DNA from: Streptomyces oceani
Lineage (GTDB): Bacteria; Actinomycetota; Actinomycetes; Streptomycetales; Streptomycetaceae
Assembly: GCF_001751245.1 (NCBI RefSeq)
Contig: NZ_LJGU01000096.1
Location: 1-36,919 of the forward strand
Reading direction: 5' to 3'
DNA: 36,919 nucleotides
The notes below the pieces were generated by a model. It searched no databases. It saw nothing but the letters and a program-made list of their open reading frames with translations, and was not told the DNA's origin. Both the position numbers and the translations under genes were made by a program. This document shows, piece after piece, positions 35,292 to 36,919 of the stretch. Positions within the stretch are counted from its first letter, which is position 1, and each line of letters starts with the position of its first letter.

Positions 35292-35327
35292 GGTTCCCTG
35301 ATTGCTCGACGGATCTTTCAGGGAACC
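35292..35327 (-). promoter_or_regulatory. Inverted repeat sequestering the MMPL ribosome site
   Basis: On the minus strand GGTTCCCTGA and TCAGGGAACC (perfect 10-bp arms, 16-base spacer) end five bases before the MMPL ATG; the AGGGA ribosome site is in the second arm. In mRNA this would fold to hide it. As DNA it could be an operator. A TACGTT element at 35344-35339 might be the -10. Confidence 0.65.
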
Positions 35328-35492
35328 AACCCTCAAAGAACGTATGCCGACAGGACCGGCATCGCTCTTCACCCTGCCAGCAGCCAGAGATCAATCGGGC
35401 ATTTCGTGCCTCTTGTCACACGGCCGATGCCGCGCACCACCGGTGTCACGGCACCGGCCACGGCCGTCACGGCACAAGCGTCAGCCCCGGCC

Positions 35493-36758
35493 TCACACCA
35501 CCGACTGACCCATCTGGTCCAGCAGCCGCTCGAGCTGCTCCGCCGAGATGGTCTCGGCGGGGTCCTCACCGGGACGCTGCTCGCGCACCGGGTGCGCCTG
35601 CGTCACCGTCGACACGTCGGAGGTCCCGGGATGCGTGCGCGCGGCCTGCTCCAGGAACACCAGACTGCCGGACATCTCATGCCGCAAGGCGGACAACAGC
35701 GCCGGTGAGTGGGTGGTGGCCAGCAGTTGCCGGAAACCACTGACCCGGGTGGCCCGCGTGGCCAGGTCCGCGTAGTCGTCGACACCCCGGCGCAGTGCCC
35801 GTACGGTCTCGGCGAGCGTGGTCGGGTGCAGGCCGTTCTCCAGTTCCTCCAACGCCAGCAGGCCGGCACGTCGGTCGTCCCAACGGGCCGCCAACAGCGC
35901 GAGCACCCGCAGCGTGCCCCCGGGCAACATGGGCGGGGAGGTCCAGCCCAGGTGCCGCAGGTTCACGTCGAAGTCGTACTCGCCGCGGCGCTGGTCGAAC
36001 AGCGGACGGATACCGGACGACTCCGACACCAGCGTGGCCAGGTCCTCCTCCAGACCGTGTTCCTCCTGCCCGCACAACCGGTGCAGTACGGCCGCGAGGT
36101 TGCCCCCGTCGGCCCTCAGCGGCGCCATCTCGCTCTCCGCCGAGGTACGCCGCAAGGCGACCGGGTCGAGCGTCATCGGCTGCCAGGTGTCGCACTCGCG
36201 GTGCAGCAGCGCCAGCAGTTCGCCGTCCCCGCGGCCGGGCGCGGACTCCGGGGTTCCGGCACCCTCGTCCAGCGCCAGCCACTCGGTGCCGGTGCGTCGT
36301 ACGAAGCCCTCCCGCGCCTGGGCGAGCGCGGCGCGCAGGTCCTCGGGCAGACCGAGACGGCCCATCCAACCCGTACGCTCCATGCTGCTGACCCACACGC
36401 TGCCGCGCAGCAGCGGCGCGGCCCCCGCCGACCTCGGCGACTCCTCACGCTCCACCTCCAGCCACACGACGACGGGCAACGGCCCGTCGGGGGAAGGAGT
36501 GATCATGCCGACCTTGATGCTCATGACGGTGGAGGTGAAGTTGTCCGCGTGGTGGAAGAGATGACGCGGAGCCAGCGGCGTGTCCGCGCCCGGCGAGGCG
36601 GGGAAACCACTCGTCACTGTCTGCCGGACGAGGTCGAGGGCGCCCAGCAGGTTGGACTTCCCGGAGCCGTTCCCGCCGACCAGGATCGTGCACGGCCGCA
36701 CGTCCAACTCGAAGTCCAGAAAGGACTTGTATCCGTCGATTTCGATACGGGTGATCAT
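35493..36758 (-). CDS. AAA family ATPase, RecF/SMC-like
   Basis: A 421-aa P-loop ATPase. It begins MITRIEIDGYKSFLDFEL, has Walker A GGNGSGKS (28-35), an ABC-type signature-like PGGTLRVLALLAA, Walker B with the catalytic Glu in LLALEELENGLHP and an H-loop LATTHSPALL. The middle region is a short insert rather than a long coiled coil. No TOPRIM/OLD nuclease or HNH domain is fused. ATG 36758 follows AAGGGGAGCGAAGAA. Such stand-alone ATPases occur in DNA repair and anti-phage loci, but no partner gene is in the window. Function unknown. Confidence 0.85.
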   Translation of the reverse strand: MITRIEIDGYKSFLDFELDVRPCTILVGGNGSGKSNLLGALDLVRQTVTSGFPASPGADTPLAPRHLFHHADNFTSTVMSIKVGMITPSPDGPLPVVVWLEVEREESPRSAGAAPLLRGSVWVSSMERTGWMGRLGLPEDLRAALAQAREGFVRRTGTEWLALDEGAGTPESAPGRGDGELLALLHRECDTWQPMTLDPVALRRTSAESEMAPLRADGGNLAAVLHRLCGQEEHGLEEDLATLVSESSGIRPLFDQRRGEYDFDVNLRHLGWTSPPMLPGGTLRVLALLAARWDDRRAGLLALEELENGLHPTTLAETVRALRRGVDDYADLATRATRVSGFRQLLATTHSPALLSALRHEMSGSLVFLEQAARTHPGTSDVSTVTQAHPVREQRPGEDPAETISAEQLERLLDQMGQSVV

Positions 36759-36919
36759 TTCTTCGCTCCCCTTGTGCTCGGCAGACGGACGCCAGAAGCA
36801 CAGTAGTCTGCCTGACGCCCTCCACGCCTCCACCGATGTGCCGGTACGCGCCCACGGCGCGCTCGGGACCGGCCGGCGCCGGCCAGGGGCGGCACCCGCC
36901 GTACGCCGGTGCCGCCCGT
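36759..36919. other. Upstream region of the AAA ATPase, window edge
   Basis: No gene visible. TACTGT on the minus strand near 36803 is a possible -10 for the ATPase gene. The sequence ends within a GC-rich stretch. Confidence 0.3.

Noticed and set aside
32791..35301. An 836-codon plus-strand open frame
   Set aside because: It is the mirror of the MMPL gene, Arg/Gln/His-rich, with no ribosome site or family motif.

Overview
The window is chromosomal DNA from a high-GC actinomycete, almost certainly a Streptomyces or close relative. Support for this: GC-biased third codon positions, GTG/TTG starts, a conservon (cvnA-D), a long-form serA, an AccB/AccE acyl-CoA carboxylase pair, TTA codons confined to an AT-richer island, and actinobacterial BCAA leader-peptide attenuators. 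From memory, the gene order resembles the SCO5500-5540 part of the S. coelicolor core; I could not check this. I see no rRNA, tRNA, CRISPR array or insertion sequence.

Layout. 1-4512 (minus): a conservon, cvnA-cvnB-cvnC-cvnD, with cvnD cut by the window edge. 4513-5336: an intergenic stretch with a likely unrecognised plus-strand gene for a 59-aa peptide with a duplicated NPRRT motif, ending at a 19-bp bidirectional hairpin. 5337-7162 (minus): accB-accE carboxylase genes. 7433-9271 (minus): citramalate synthase cimA behind a 16-codon Ile/Val-containing leader peptide and a U-tailed terminator, an apparent attenuator. 9570-12424 (plus): an accessory island with an ESX/WXG100-like helical protein, a DUF1023-type alpha/beta hydrolase whose base composition drops abruptly mid-gene, and a small lipoprotein whose signal peptide is out of frame by one base. 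12504-15278 (minus): ilvE, leuB and a 51-aa small protein. 15690-20036: proline catabolism, with pruA and proline dehydrogenase on the minus strand and a divergent PucR-type regulator. 20090-25850 (minus): serA and ilvB-ilvN-ilvC, with a classical ilvB leader peptide and attenuator. 25884-29069 (minus): a membrane PAS-GGDEF-EAL protein with an intact GGDEF and a degenerate EAL. 29362-36758: D-2-hydroxyacid dehydrogenase, aldo/keto reductase, PQQ-type sugar dehydrogenase lipoprotein, an MMPL exporter with its ribosome site inside a hairpin, and an orphan RecF/SMC-like AAA ATPase.

How the genes work together. cimA, leuB, ilvE, ilvB, ilvN and ilvC cover much of isoleucine/valine/leucine synthesis (leuCD, ilvD, ilvA and leuA are not here). 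serA feeds serine and glycine, and accB/accE supply malonyl/methylmalonyl-CoA. The two attenuators, at cimA and ilvB, share the peptide end I-G-x-Q-R-A-G and the same RNA layout, so they probably sense the same amino acids. The proline genes form a self-contained catabolic unit. The island at 9570-12424 looks like a transferable secreted-effector module placed between cimA and ilvE.
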